In this document: positions 56,483 to 64,000 of the stretch, one piece after another
How the letters are laid out: the number at the start of each line of letters is the position of its first letter
Numbering within the stretch: the stretch's first letter is position 1
Assembly: GCA_963788125.1 (NCBI GenBank)
Contig: CAWBFN010000001.1
Location: 1 to 64,000, forward strand
Reading direction: 5' to 3'
Length of the DNA stretch: 64,000 nucleotides
Source: Bog-473 sp963788125
GTDB lineage: Bacteria; Actinomycetota; Acidimicrobiia; Acidimicrobiales; RAAP-2
Notes under the pieces: model-generated
What the model was told of the DNA's origin: nothing
The model's database searches: none
Seen by the model: only the letters and a program-made list of their open reading frames with translations
Position numbers and translations under genes: made by a program

Positions 56483-58747
56483 ATGAGTGACCTCCTGCGG
56501 GAACCTCCAGACCACCAGGCACCGTGGACACCGAACCCCCGGCCAGGCCCGGGCGCACCGAATGTGGTGATGATCGTCCTGGACGACGCCGGCTTCGCCC
56601 AGCTCGGTGCGTTTGGCTCTGATATCGCCACTCCGCACATCGATCGGCTGGCGCAAGAAGGGCTTCTGTTCAACCGCTTCCACGTGACCGCCCTGTGTTC
56701 GCCGACTCGGGCGAGCCTGTTGAGCGGACGGAATCACCACGCCGTCGGAATGGGGTTCCTGGTCGATACGCCGATGGCTCTGCCCGGCTACTCGGGACGG
56801 ATCCCGAAGTCGTCTGCGCCGCTGCCACGCGTGCTGAAGGACGGCGGGTACAACACCCTGGCCGTTGGCAAGTGGCACCTCCTGCCACGAGGTGAGCGGA
56901 GCGCTGCGGGACCATTCGACCGTTGGCCCCTTGGGTTCGGTTTCGAGCGCTACTACGGGTTTCTTCAGGGTGACGCCAACCAATGGACGCCCAACCTCGC
57001 GGTCGACAACCACTACATTGATCCTCCGTCGCGGCCCGAGGACGGCTATCACCTGACGGAAGACCTCGCCGAACAAGCGATCCGCATGGTCCTCGAACAA
57101 AAGCACTCGGCCAAGGACAAACCCTTCTTCTTGTACTGGGCCCTCGGCGCCATGCACGCGCCCCACCACGTGGCCGGAGAGTGGGTAGAGCCCTATATCG
57201 GACGCTTCGACGATGGATGGGATCGGTGGAGAGAACGAACGTTCGAACGACAAGTGGCGGCTGGCGTGGTGCCCACCGGAACGGTGCTTACCGAACGGCC
57301 GCCGTGGGTCGAACCCTGGGATCAGCTGACGGGCGACGAGCGACGCATGCATGCCCGTGGCCAGGAAGTCTTCGCGGGGTTTCTCACCCACACCGACGCC
57401 CAGATGGGCCGGCTCCTCGGCTTTCTCGAGCAGATAGGGGAACTGGATAACACCATGGTGTTGCTTGTTTCCGATAACGGGGCCAGTGCCGAGGGTGGTC
57501 GGCTCGGAACCTTCAACGAGCATCGCTTTTCGGGCCGCCTCCAGGAGACAGTGGAGGGGAACCTGGACGTGCTGTCCGAATGGGGCGGATTCCGTTCGTA
57601 CAATCACTACTCATGGGGATGGGCCTGGGCCGGGAATGCACCATTTCGTCTCTGGAAGAGGTACACCTGGCTGGGGGGCACCCGCACGCCCTTGCTTGTT
57701 CGCTGGCCCCGTGGCATTGACGGCCGCGGCGAGGTCCGCCAGCAGTTTTGCCACGCGGTCGACATCATGCCGACCGTGCTCGAGGCATGCGGCATCGAGA
57801 AGCCCGGCAGCGTAGACGGCGTCCCACAGGACCCCTTCGACGGCGCCAGCATCGTTCCCATCTTCAATGATCCCGGCATCTCGGCTCCCCGCCAGACGCA
57901 GTACTTCGAGATGCTTGGCTCAAGGTCCATTCTGCACAACGGGTGGAAGGCGACGACTGATCACGTCTCCCAAGGCGTGGTCGATGAGGAAGTGCTGATG
58001 ACGGGCAGCCGCGATTTCGCCAACGATCACTGGGCGCTCTTTGGTCCTGATGACTTTTCCGAAGCGCGAGATGTCGCTGACGACCATCCCGAGATGGTGC
58101 GGCAACTCGAGCAGCTCTGGCTGATCGAAGCGGGCCGTAACAACGTCCTGCCGCTCAGCGAGGGTCTGGCCTCTCGACTTCAGATGATGATCCGTCCAGA
58201 GTATCCGCCGGGTCAACGGCAGATCTTCTATCCCGGTGCGCCGATCACGGACGAGGCGTTGCCCTGGCTGGGCGGAGGATTTACGATCCACGTCGATGCC
58301 GAAGTGCCGCCGGGAGATGTCAATGGCATGTTGTGCGCTCTCGGCGACTGGAATGGCGGCTTTGCCCTTTATGTGTCTGGCTCCCGCCTGACGTTCGCCT
58401 TCCGCCCGGCGGGCGAGCTCGCGTCGACGAGTGCAGACCAGCCCCTCATGGCCGGTGATCATGTGCTCTCTGTCACCTGCCAACCGCAAGCCGACGGCGT
58501 CGAGTTCGTGCTGGGCAGCGATGGGCAGGACATCGGTCGCTCCATGAAGAGCATGGCCATGCCACTGGCCTTCCAACATGGTGGCGCCCGGCTGCGAATC
58601 GGCGAAGACCACGGGTTTCCGGTCGTCGACCTTTATGAACCCCCCTTTTCCTGGAGCGGTACCATCCGGCATGTGGCTATTGAGGCGTTGGGACCACCTC
58701 CGTTGCCACGACCCGTGGACGTCACCGACGCGTTGCGGGCTGAATAG
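56483..58747 (+). CDS. Sulfatase (arylsulfatase-type, formylglycine-dependent)
   Basis: 754 residues. NVVMIVLDDAGFAQLGAFGS gives the N-terminal metal Asp pair; CSPTR at 72-76 is the formylglycine modification motif, with C72 as the catalytic residue; SGRNHHAVGMG and YNTLAVGKWHLLP (K and H of the active site) follow. LLVSDNGASAEGG holds the later metal D-N. The C-terminal 200 residues form the extra beta domain. No signal peptide is seen, so it is probably cytosolic and acts after uptake by the transporter just upstream. It hydrolyses sulfate esters; the substrate is not known. Confidence 0.92.
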   Translation: MSDLLREPPDHQAPWTPNPRPGPGAPNVVMIVLDDAGFAQLGAFGSDIATPHIDRLAQEGLLFNRFHVTALCSPTRASLLSGRNHHAVGMGFLVDTPMALPGYSGRIPKSSAPLPRVLKDGGYNTLAVGKWHLLPRGERSAAGPFDRWPLGFGFERYYGFLQGDANQWTPNLAVDNHYIDPPSRPEDGYHLTEDLAEQAIRMVLEQKHSAKDKPFFLYWALGAMHAPHHVAGEWVEPYIGRFDDGWDRWRERTFERQVAAGVVPTGTVLTERPPWVEPWDQLTGDERRMHARGQEVFAGFLTHTDAQMGRLLGFLEQIGELDNTMVLLVSDNGASAEGGRLGTFNEHRFSGRLQETVEGNLDVLSEWGGFRSYNHYSWGWAWAGNAPFRLWKRYTWLGGTRTPLLVRWPRGIDGRGEVRQQFCHAVDIMPTVLEACGIEKPGSVDGVPQDPFDGASIVPIFNDPGISAPRQTQYFEMLGSRSILHNGWKATTDHVSQGVVDEEVLMTGSRDFANDHWALFGPDDFSEARDVADDHPEMVRQLEQLWLIEAGRNNVLPLSEGLASRLQMMIRPEYPPGQRQIFYPGAPITDEALPWLGGGFTIHVDAEVPPGDVNGMLCALGDWNGGFALYVSGSRLTFAFRPAGELASTSADQPLMAGDHVLSVTCQPQADGVEFVLGSDGQDIGRSMKSMAMPLAFQHGGARLRIGEDHGFPVVDLYEPPFSWSGTIRHVAIEALGPPPLPRPVDVTDALRAE

Positions 58748-58812
58748 ACAAGACTCGACGACCTCGACGACCATCACACCCGCTGGAGCGCCAACTCCTC
58801 GGTGAGGCTCTC

Positions 58813-59613
58813 TTACAAGCTGGCTATTGGTGGCGCCGACGGCTCCAGGACGATTTCATGGGCCGCGATTTGGGGGTGGGCGAGTAACATCATCACAAGC
58901 TCAGCGAGGAATCGACCCAGGTCCTCGGCTTCCATATAGCCCTCACGGAGAATTCCACCACCGGCGAGCCTCCGGTGAATTTCAGCCTCGAGCTCAGGAT
59001 CCTGCTCATGCTGTACCCGGCGACTCACGCCGACCGTCGATCCGATTACGACCGGGGTGAACCGAAAGTCCGGTTCCTCTGTCTGCCATCCCTTGATCAT
59101 CGTCTCGAGGGCCGCCTTACAAGCGGCGTAGCTCGACATCCCATATTGCGAATGCGGAGACCAGCGGGTGCTGACCGAGGACAAGTAGGCGATGACGCCT
59201 TTGGGCGACAGATGCGGTAAGACAGCGCGAGTGATGTTGGAAGCCCCGACGACGATGGGCCGAAACTGCGCCTCCCAGCTCTCCAGGTCGTGCGACCGGA
59301 GCAGCAGGTGGTAACCGGGAGCTGGAGTGTAGAACACCCCATCTAAGCCACCGAACGCTCGAGCTGCCTCATCAGCAATCCGATCGCAATCGGCGAGCAC
59401 CGACACGTCACCGATGATCGCTGGCCCCCCTCCGGCAGCGGCCGCCACCGCCTCCACCGTCGACCCCGTTCTTGCCGCACAGGCCACCTGCGCGCCGAGG
59501 TCCGCCGCAGCGAGAGCGAAGCCGCGACCTATTCCCGATGATGCCCCAACGACCAGCAGTCGCTGGTTCTCAAGACTAAATGGTTCCAACGGTCTCGCTT
59601 CCTGAACAGACAA
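58813..59613 (-). CDS. Short-chain dehydrogenase/reductase
   Basis: 266 residues. Rossmann loop VVGASSGIGRGFALA (about 21-36), then an N-A-G-region replaced by TPAPGYH, a catalytic Ser in YLSSVSTRW, and the Y-x3-K pair in YAACKAALE. Classical SDR fold, NAD(P)-dependent oxidoreductase. The NAG motif change is unusual. It starts just downstream of the second sulfatase gene on the same strand and may oxidise the alcohol released by desulfation. Confidence 0.87.
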   Translation of the reverse strand: MSVQEARPLEPFSLENQRLLVVGASSGIGRGFALAAADLGAQVACAARTGSTVEAVAAAAGGGPAIIGDVSVLADCDRIADEAARAFGGLDGVFYTPAPGYHLLLRSHDLESWEAQFRPIVVGASNITRAVLPHLSPKGVIAYLSSVSTRWSPHSQYGMSSYAACKAALETMIKGWQTEEPDFRFTPVVIGSTVGVSRRVQHEQDPELEAEIHRRLAGGGILREGYMEAEDLGRFLAELVMMLLAHPQIAAHEIVLEPSAPPIASL

Positions 59614-59634
59614 CCCGTCGGCAAGAGCAGTCCA

Positions 59635-61881
59635 TCACTGCTCGCGCATGATCACGGCAAAAGCCTCCTCGTCCGCATCGGGTGGCTTTTGTTGCAGCGT
59701 GACGGTTACGGAGTGAAGCGTCCCGGTGTATGCGAATGGGTTGGCGTAGCGCTCGCTGACCGGGGTGAGGTAGCCCCGGCCGCATTGGATGCCGCCCATG
59801 CTGATTCCGGTGACAATGGTCGGAGAGATAACGGCGTTTCCACTTTCTCGACCGTCAACGAAGAACGTCGCATCGGCGTTGCGAGGGTCGATAACCTCGA
59901 TGGCGACGTCGAGCAGCGTCGCACTCTGGGGAATCGGCTGGGAGGTCGTGATGATCGAGTGGTTCCTTGAGGCGTTGTAGTCGAAGACGAGGTGCCCGTC
60001 TTGCACGAAGAAGCTGAAGCCGGCGAAACGGTCGCCGATGGCGAGCAGGAGTCCGTTGTGTGCTCCCTCAAACGCGTCGACCACGGCGGAGATCCGAAAG
60101 CTCCGGTTGAACAGGTCAGGACACATTGCCGTGTCGGGCAGGAAGGCCCCGGGCAGATAGGTAAAGGTGTACTTGTCGGCGCGGGGTTCGGCATTCGGGT
60201 CGCCCGAGAGCGTCACCGTGCGCTCTTCGAGGGGCAAGACGGCGTTGGCACCGGCTTCGACCCACCAGAGGGCAACCAGCTCACCCAACTTGTCAGGATG
60301 GATGTCGGCGAGATCCGTAGATTCGGAGAAATCCTCTTCGATGTGGTACAGCTCCCAGCGGTCATCGGCGAAGGGGGTACCTGGGTGGTGGTAGGTGACA
60401 GCTTTCCAGCCTTCATGCCAGAGGCCGCGATGACCGTGGATCTCGTAGTACTGGCGATCCTTGCGGGTGGGGGCCTGAGGGTCGTCGAAGGTGTAAGCCA
60501 TGCTCGTTCCATGCAGAGGTAACTGCGGAACGCCGCGAAACTCGTCCGGGACGGAGAGGCCCAATTCCTCCAGAATGGTGGGCACAATATCGACAGCGTG
60601 GTGGTACTGATCGCCGATCACTGCCCGATGGGTGAGCCGTGCCGGCCAGTGGATGATCAGGGGAGCGCGAATTCCACCGCCGTGAGTGTGCATCTTGTAA
60701 TAACGCAATGGTGTGTTACCAGCTTGGGCCCACCCGCTCGGGTAGTGGTTGGCGGTGAGTGGTCCCCCGAGAAGATCGACCTGGCCGAGGTTGTCGGCCA
60801 ACGTGGGAAAGCGACCAGAGCGGTGCGGTGGGCTGACGTAACCGAATCGACCTCCTTCTGAGCTCGCCCCGTTGTCGGAAAGGACGATCAGCATTGTGTC
60901 GTCGATGAGACTGTGCGCTTCGAGGAAATCGACCAAGCGCCCCAACTGATCGTCGGCATGTGTGAGAAATCCGGCAAAGACCTCCTCCATGCGCGCGAAC
61001 AGACGCCGTTCATCGCCGCCGAGCGAATCCCAGGGTGCAACGTCAGGATTGGGTGGAGGCATACGGGTATCACCCGGTACGACGCCGGCTGCAATCTGCC
61101 GAGCCAAGATCCGATCACGCGCCGCGTCCCAGCCGTCGTCAAAGCGACCGGCGTAGCGTTCGATGTAGGGACGAGGGACCTGGTGGGGATTGTGTCCCGC
61201 ACCGAACGCGAGGTACATGAAGAAGGGGCGGTCTGAATTGGCCGAGAGGTAGTCCCGCAGATACTCGAGGGAGCGGTCGACCAGGTCCGCGGAAAGGTGA
61301 TAGCCCGCACCCTCGGGTTGTGCGACCGAATGGTTGTCCTCCCACAGGTTCGGCGTCCACTGGTCGGTCATACCGTGCAGGAACCCGTAGTAGTGATCGA
61401 ACCCGCGACCTAGCGGCCAGTGGTCGAACGGGCCCAGCGGGCCCATCTCCCGAGGAGGGACCAGATGCCATTTCCCGACGCAGTAGGTGGCGTAGCCGAC
61501 GTCGCCCAGTAGCTCCGCGATGGTCGTGGCCTCGTGGGAGACGTAGCCGCGATAACCGGGGAAGCCATTGTCCATGTTGGCGACCAACCCCATTCCGACG
61601 GCGTGATGATTGCGTCCAGTCAACAAACAGGCGCGCGTCGGAGAGCAAAGGGCCGTGACGTGAAAATTGCGGTACCGAGCACCGCGCCCCGCCAGCCGAT
61701 CGATGACCGGGGTATCGATATCCCCGCCGTAGCAGCCGAGTTGCGCGAAACCGACGTCATCGAGCACGACCATGACGATGTTCGGCGCACGTGCAGGGGG
61801 TCGCGGCGCGTCTGGCCACCAGGGCTCTGAGTCACTAATGACGGTACCTATCGTTCCCTCAAAGCGATAGCGGCGGCTCAC
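59635..61881 (-). CDS. Sulfatase, paralogue of 56483-58747
   Basis: 748 residues from GTG 61881, 13 bases after the stop of the MBL gene; the frame is open further upstream, but that part overlaps the MBL gene. NIVMVVLDDVGFAQLGCYGG; CSPTR at 79-83 (formylglycine C79); TGRNHHAVGMGLVANM; CVGKWHLVPP; IVLSDNGASSEGG. It keeps the same long C-terminal domain as its paralogue. In an operon with the alkylsulfatase-like protein upstream and the SDR downstream, it should release sulfate from an organic ester. Confidence 0.92.
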   Translation of the reverse strand: MSRRYRFEGTIGTVISDSEPWWPDAPRPPARAPNIVMVVLDDVGFAQLGCYGGDIDTPVIDRLAGRGARYRNFHVTALCSPTRACLLTGRNHHAVGMGLVANMDNGFPGYRGYVSHEATTIAELLGDVGYATYCVGKWHLVPPREMGPLGPFDHWPLGRGFDHYYGFLHGMTDQWTPNLWEDNHSVAQPEGAGYHLSADLVDRSLEYLRDYLSANSDRPFFMYLAFGAGHNPHQVPRPYIERYAGRFDDGWDAARDRILARQIAAGVVPGDTRMPPPNPDVAPWDSLGGDERRLFARMEEVFAGFLTHADDQLGRLVDFLEAHSLIDDTMLIVLSDNGASSEGGRFGYVSPPHRSGRFPTLADNLGQVDLLGGPLTANHYPSGWAQAGNTPLRYYKMHTHGGGIRAPLIIHWPARLTHRAVIGDQYHHAVDIVPTILEELGLSVPDEFRGVPQLPLHGTSMAYTFDDPQAPTRKDRQYYEIHGHRGLWHEGWKAVTYHHPGTPFADDRWELYHIEEDFSESTDLADIHPDKLGELVALWWVEAGANAVLPLEERTVTLSGDPNAEPRADKYTFTYLPGAFLPDTAMCPDLFNRSFRISAVVDAFEGAHNGLLLAIGDRFAGFSFFVQDGHLVFDYNASRNHSIITTSQPIPQSATLLDVAIEVIDPRNADATFFVDGRESGNAVISPTIVTGISMGGIQCGRGYLTPVSERYANPFAYTGTLHSVTVTLQQKPPDADEEAFAVIMREQ

Positions 61882-61894
61882 CCCAGTTCCAGGG

Positions 61895-63127
61895 TCATTG
61901 TGATTTGAGAAGGTCTTGAGTGTCGCGGATGTCGGATTCCAGCCAACGAACCTCGCTGAAGTTCTCTCGACCACTCGCCGCAAGGAGCTGCTCGAGTGCC
62001 CCAATCTTGATTTCCAATGCATCTGGGTCCGTCGGCTCCCGCGTCAGGATGATGTCAACGAAGTTCAGTGCGTGCAGCGGTCGGCCCACGCTCAGGTGTG
62101 TTTGGGCCGCTCGTACGAGCGCCGGGGTGCCACCGGCGAGCACCGCAAGTTCGGCCCAGATGGCCGATGGTGGCACGTTGTACAGCTCAGTGGTGGACTC
62201 GAAACGGAACCAACCGACATGTTCCTCCCATATCGCTCGCACGATCCAGGGGACTTTGCCATGTCCTTGAGGGATATCGAGCTCTGGTGGCAGCGTGATT
62301 TGCCCCATCAGCGTCCACAAATCAGTGCCGGCATTCATCCCCTCGATGGTGCGATCAAAGAGGTACTCCGTCGCGTCGCGGATCTGCGTGAGTTTGCTCC
62401 TGATCTCTTCGGCACCCCGGACCGGTTCGCCATGGCCCGTGACCAGCAAGTCAGGGCCGAGGCCGATCACCCGGTCGACCGAATTGATGAACAGGCGGGC
62501 GCTGCGAATCTTGTCTCCCCGGACTGTATAGAGGTTGGGGACATGGCCAAAGAGCGGCCCCATCAGATTGCCCGTGAAGACGGTGCGCTCGGCTGGAAGC
62601 CAGGCGATCAGCGAGTCGGTCGTCTCGCCGCCTGGAGTGGAGTACAGCTCGAAGCGGCGATCACCCAGCGTGAATGAGTGGCTGTCGACGAAGGTGGTTG
62701 TCAGGACCGGTTCGGGCGGCTGGTAGGTGCGGTCGACGTTGGTCACGTCACGTTTCCACAGCTTCTCGGTTCGTGGCGAATAGAAAGGCTGCAGCCGCAG
62801 CCAATATTCGCGCACGACGGCATGGTTGGCCTGCGCGATGGTCTCGGTCTCCGGGTCCTTGAGTTCAGACCAACCGCCAATGTGATCGGCGTGGCCCTGC
62901 GTAAAAATGATCACCCGCACGGGACTGTTGCTGACCCGTCCAAACCTTTCCCTGGTTTGCGACGCTTCGTGGTACATGCCCGTGTTAATCAGCACATCGC
63001 CATCCGAAGTGGTCACGCGGTAGCAGTTGGAAATACCTCGCGACATGTAGATGTGATCATTGAGGGCGACAGCGTCTTGTGTCGCTTCCCCCTCCTTGAC
63101 GATGAGAGCGTTGAGCGGCTCCTTCAT
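61895..63127 (-). CDS. Alkylsulfatase-like metallo-beta-lactamase-fold hydrolase
   Basis: 410 residues from ATG 63127 (AAAGGAG ahead); a longer frame to 63208 lacks a ribosome-binding site. The MBL domain holds VIIFTQGHADHIGGWSE: the usual THxHADH has Gln at the first His position, a subfamily feature that would change one zinc site. Later metal residues lie in TGNLMGPLFGHVPN and TGHGEPVRG. After about 245 comes the alkylsulfatase dimerisation-type domain (LDIPQGHGKVPWIVRAIWEE). Family members split primary or secondary alkyl sulfates. First gene of the operon with sulfatase and SDR. Confidence 0.85.
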   Translation of the reverse strand: MKEPLNALIVKEGEATQDAVALNDHIYMSRGISNCYRVTTSDGDVLINTGMYHEASQTRERFGRVSNSPVRVIIFTQGHADHIGGWSELKDPETETIAQANHAVVREYWLRLQPFYSPRTEKLWKRDVTNVDRTYQPPEPVLTTTFVDSHSFTLGDRRFELYSTPGGETTDSLIAWLPAERTVFTGNLMGPLFGHVPNLYTVRGDKIRSARLFINSVDRVIGLGPDLLVTGHGEPVRGAEEIRSKLTQIRDATEYLFDRTIEGMNAGTDLWTLMGQITLPPELDIPQGHGKVPWIVRAIWEEHVGWFRFESTTELYNVPPSAIWAELAVLAGGTPALVRAAQTHLSVGRPLHALNFVDIILTREPTDPDALEIKIGALEQLLAASGRENFSEVRWLESDIRDTQDLLKSQ

Positions 63128-63294
63128 TTGGCCGGCTCCTTTCCTGCTCGTGTCGGATGCTCGTATCAAAGATCGGTTGGGTGCCCAGGACGTTCGGAGG
63201 GCCGCCATTCCGCCATCGGGTACGACCGGTAGCGCTCTGGGTGACTCAGGTCATGAAGGGATCCCAGCTGACATTGCACCATGCGACTGTCGTT

Positions 63295-63310
63295 TGTCAA
63301 TCGAATGACA
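63295..63310. promoter_or_regulatory. 16-bp near-palindrome, candidate TetR operator
   Basis: TGTCA-A-TCGA-A-TGACA is symmetric except for the two A positions. It lies between the divergent alkylsulfatase-like gene (start 63127) and TetR gene (start 63373), which is the usual place for a TetR site. Confidence 0.5.
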
Positions 63311-63372
63311 GGTAACTGTGTCTGATATCCCTGCGTATTGCGTCTGTGAGTCATGCGTGGCAGTCTATTGCC

Positions 63373-64000
63373 ATGTTGCTGTCAGGTGTAGCTCGACCGT
63401 CGGAGGCTGCCCCGCAGGGCCTCCGCGGCCGAAAACGCTTACAGACCGAAGAGGCCCTGGTTGACGCTGCGCTCCGGCTCTTCGCAGGACAGGGCTACGA
63501 CAACACAACGATCGATCAGATCACCGCGGAAGTGGACGTCTCGCCGCGGACCTTTTTTCGGTACTTTGCTTCAAAAGAAGATGTGCTGTTCGTGGATTAC
63601 CACGTCGAACCCATCTTGAGCGAGGTCCGGGCGCAGCCGCTTTCTGTCAGCGATTTCGACGCCGTCCGGGACGCCTGGCTCGCCGCGCTGCCCCGGCTTG
63701 ACAGAAGACGCGCGCTTCTGGCGAAGAAGGCGCTCGAATCGGGCACTACTCTTCGAGGGCGCGATCAACAGCGACAATCCACGTTCCGCGACGCTGTCGC
63801 GGCTGCGCTGGCCTATCGCCGTGGGCTTCCCTATGCTGACGCGGCGGCAACGTTGGCAGCGACCATGGCTCAAGCGGTCCTTCACCTTGCCTACGACCAC
63901 TGGGCTTCCAACGGTGGGCGCTCTGACCTTGGCGAGGAGATCACGTTCTATTTCTCGCTGAGTCACTCCGTTGTGCAAACTCCGACAAGGCGGTCGGAAC
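63373..64000 (+). CDS. TetR/AcrR-family regulator (3' end outside window)
   Basis: At least 209 codons from ATG 63373, open to the right edge. Helix-turn-helix: ALVDAALRLFAGQGYDNTTI then DQITAEVDVSPRTFFRYFAS (about 28-65), followed by KEDVLFVDYHVEPIL. The ligand-binding half continues with RDAVAAALAYRRGLPYADAA. The gene is divergent from the alkylsulfatase/sulfatase operon with a near-palindrome between them, so it probably represses that operon. Confidence 0.88.
   Translation, partial: MLLSGVARPSEAAPQGLRGRKRLQTEEALVDAALRLFAGQGYDNTTIDQITAEVDVSPRTFFRYFASKEDVLFVDYHVEPILSEVRAQPLSVSDFDAVRDAWLAALPRLDRRRALLAKKALESGTTLRGRDQQRQSTFRDAVAAALAYRRGLPYADAAATLAATMAQAVLHLAYDHWASNGGRSDLGEEITFYFSLSHSVVQTPTRRSE

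Overview
The window reads as a chromosomal segment of a high-GC actinobacterium. An InhA-type enoyl reductase, an F420-dependent NADP reductase and an MshC-type cysteine ligase (mycothiol pathway) occur together at the left end. An origin in the class Acidimicrobiia or a close relative is an inference from this gene mix; no rRNA or tRNA gene is present to confirm it.

Layout. (1) 1-3071: housekeeping genes (DUF218/YdcF-like protein, fabI, npdG, mshC). (2) 3.7-16.0 kb: a surface-polysaccharide region. Two glycosyltransferases lie on the plus strand. Facing them is a long minus-strand operon (start at 15959) with mostly 4-base stop/start overlaps: three GT2 genes (one a damaged tandem copy), two membrane proteins, another GT2, a frameshifted GT4, a frameshifted hexapeptide acyltransferase and a heavily frameshifted Wzx-like flippase. 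(3) 16.6-21.5 kb: a secreted GH16 enzyme preceded by a c-di-GMP-I-like riboswitch, a polysaccharide deacetylase, a MazEF-type toxin-antitoxin pair with its terminator, and a lipoprotein with a glycosidase-like domain. (4) 36.6-21.5 kb, minus strand: an eleven-gene operon running ugd, GT2, LPG-synthase-type membrane protein, GT4, UDP-sugar epimerase, a synthase-like GT2, a minisatellite-encoded repeat protein, a HlyD-type adaptor, a TPR membrane protein, a GT39-like membrane protein and a second glycosidase-like secreted protein. Its leader carries a good promoter and a clear c-di-GMP-I (GEMM-I) riboswitch. (5) 37.2-64 kb: a catabolic/uptake region with two amidohydrolases, VOC and dimeric-barrel proteins, a patatin, three family-5 solute-binding proteins, a complete oligopeptide-type ABC transporter (with a permease-ATPase fusion), a TauD/TfdA dioxygenase, two formylglycine sulfatases, an alkylsulfatase-like metallo-beta-lactamase, a sulfotransferase-like protein, an SDR, and LysR and TetR regulators.

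How they may work together. The ugd operon looks like a c-di-GMP-controlled, uronic-acid-containing exopolysaccharide system: Ugd and the epimerase supply UDP-uronic acids, a D,D,D,QRRRW-type GT2 with flanking membrane segments could polymerise and export, and HlyD, TPR and glycosidase-like proteins could act outside the membrane. A second riboswitch-like element before GH16 suggests synthesis and trimming respond to the same signal. The right half looks like scavenging of sulfate esters or related organic compounds. A shared palindrome before the amidohydrolase operon and before the first solute-binding gene links them to the adjacent TetR regulator.

Caveat: single-base frameshifts interrupt at least eight otherwise convincing genes, mostly in the polysaccharide clusters. 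Some may be residual sequencing indels rather than true pseudogenes.
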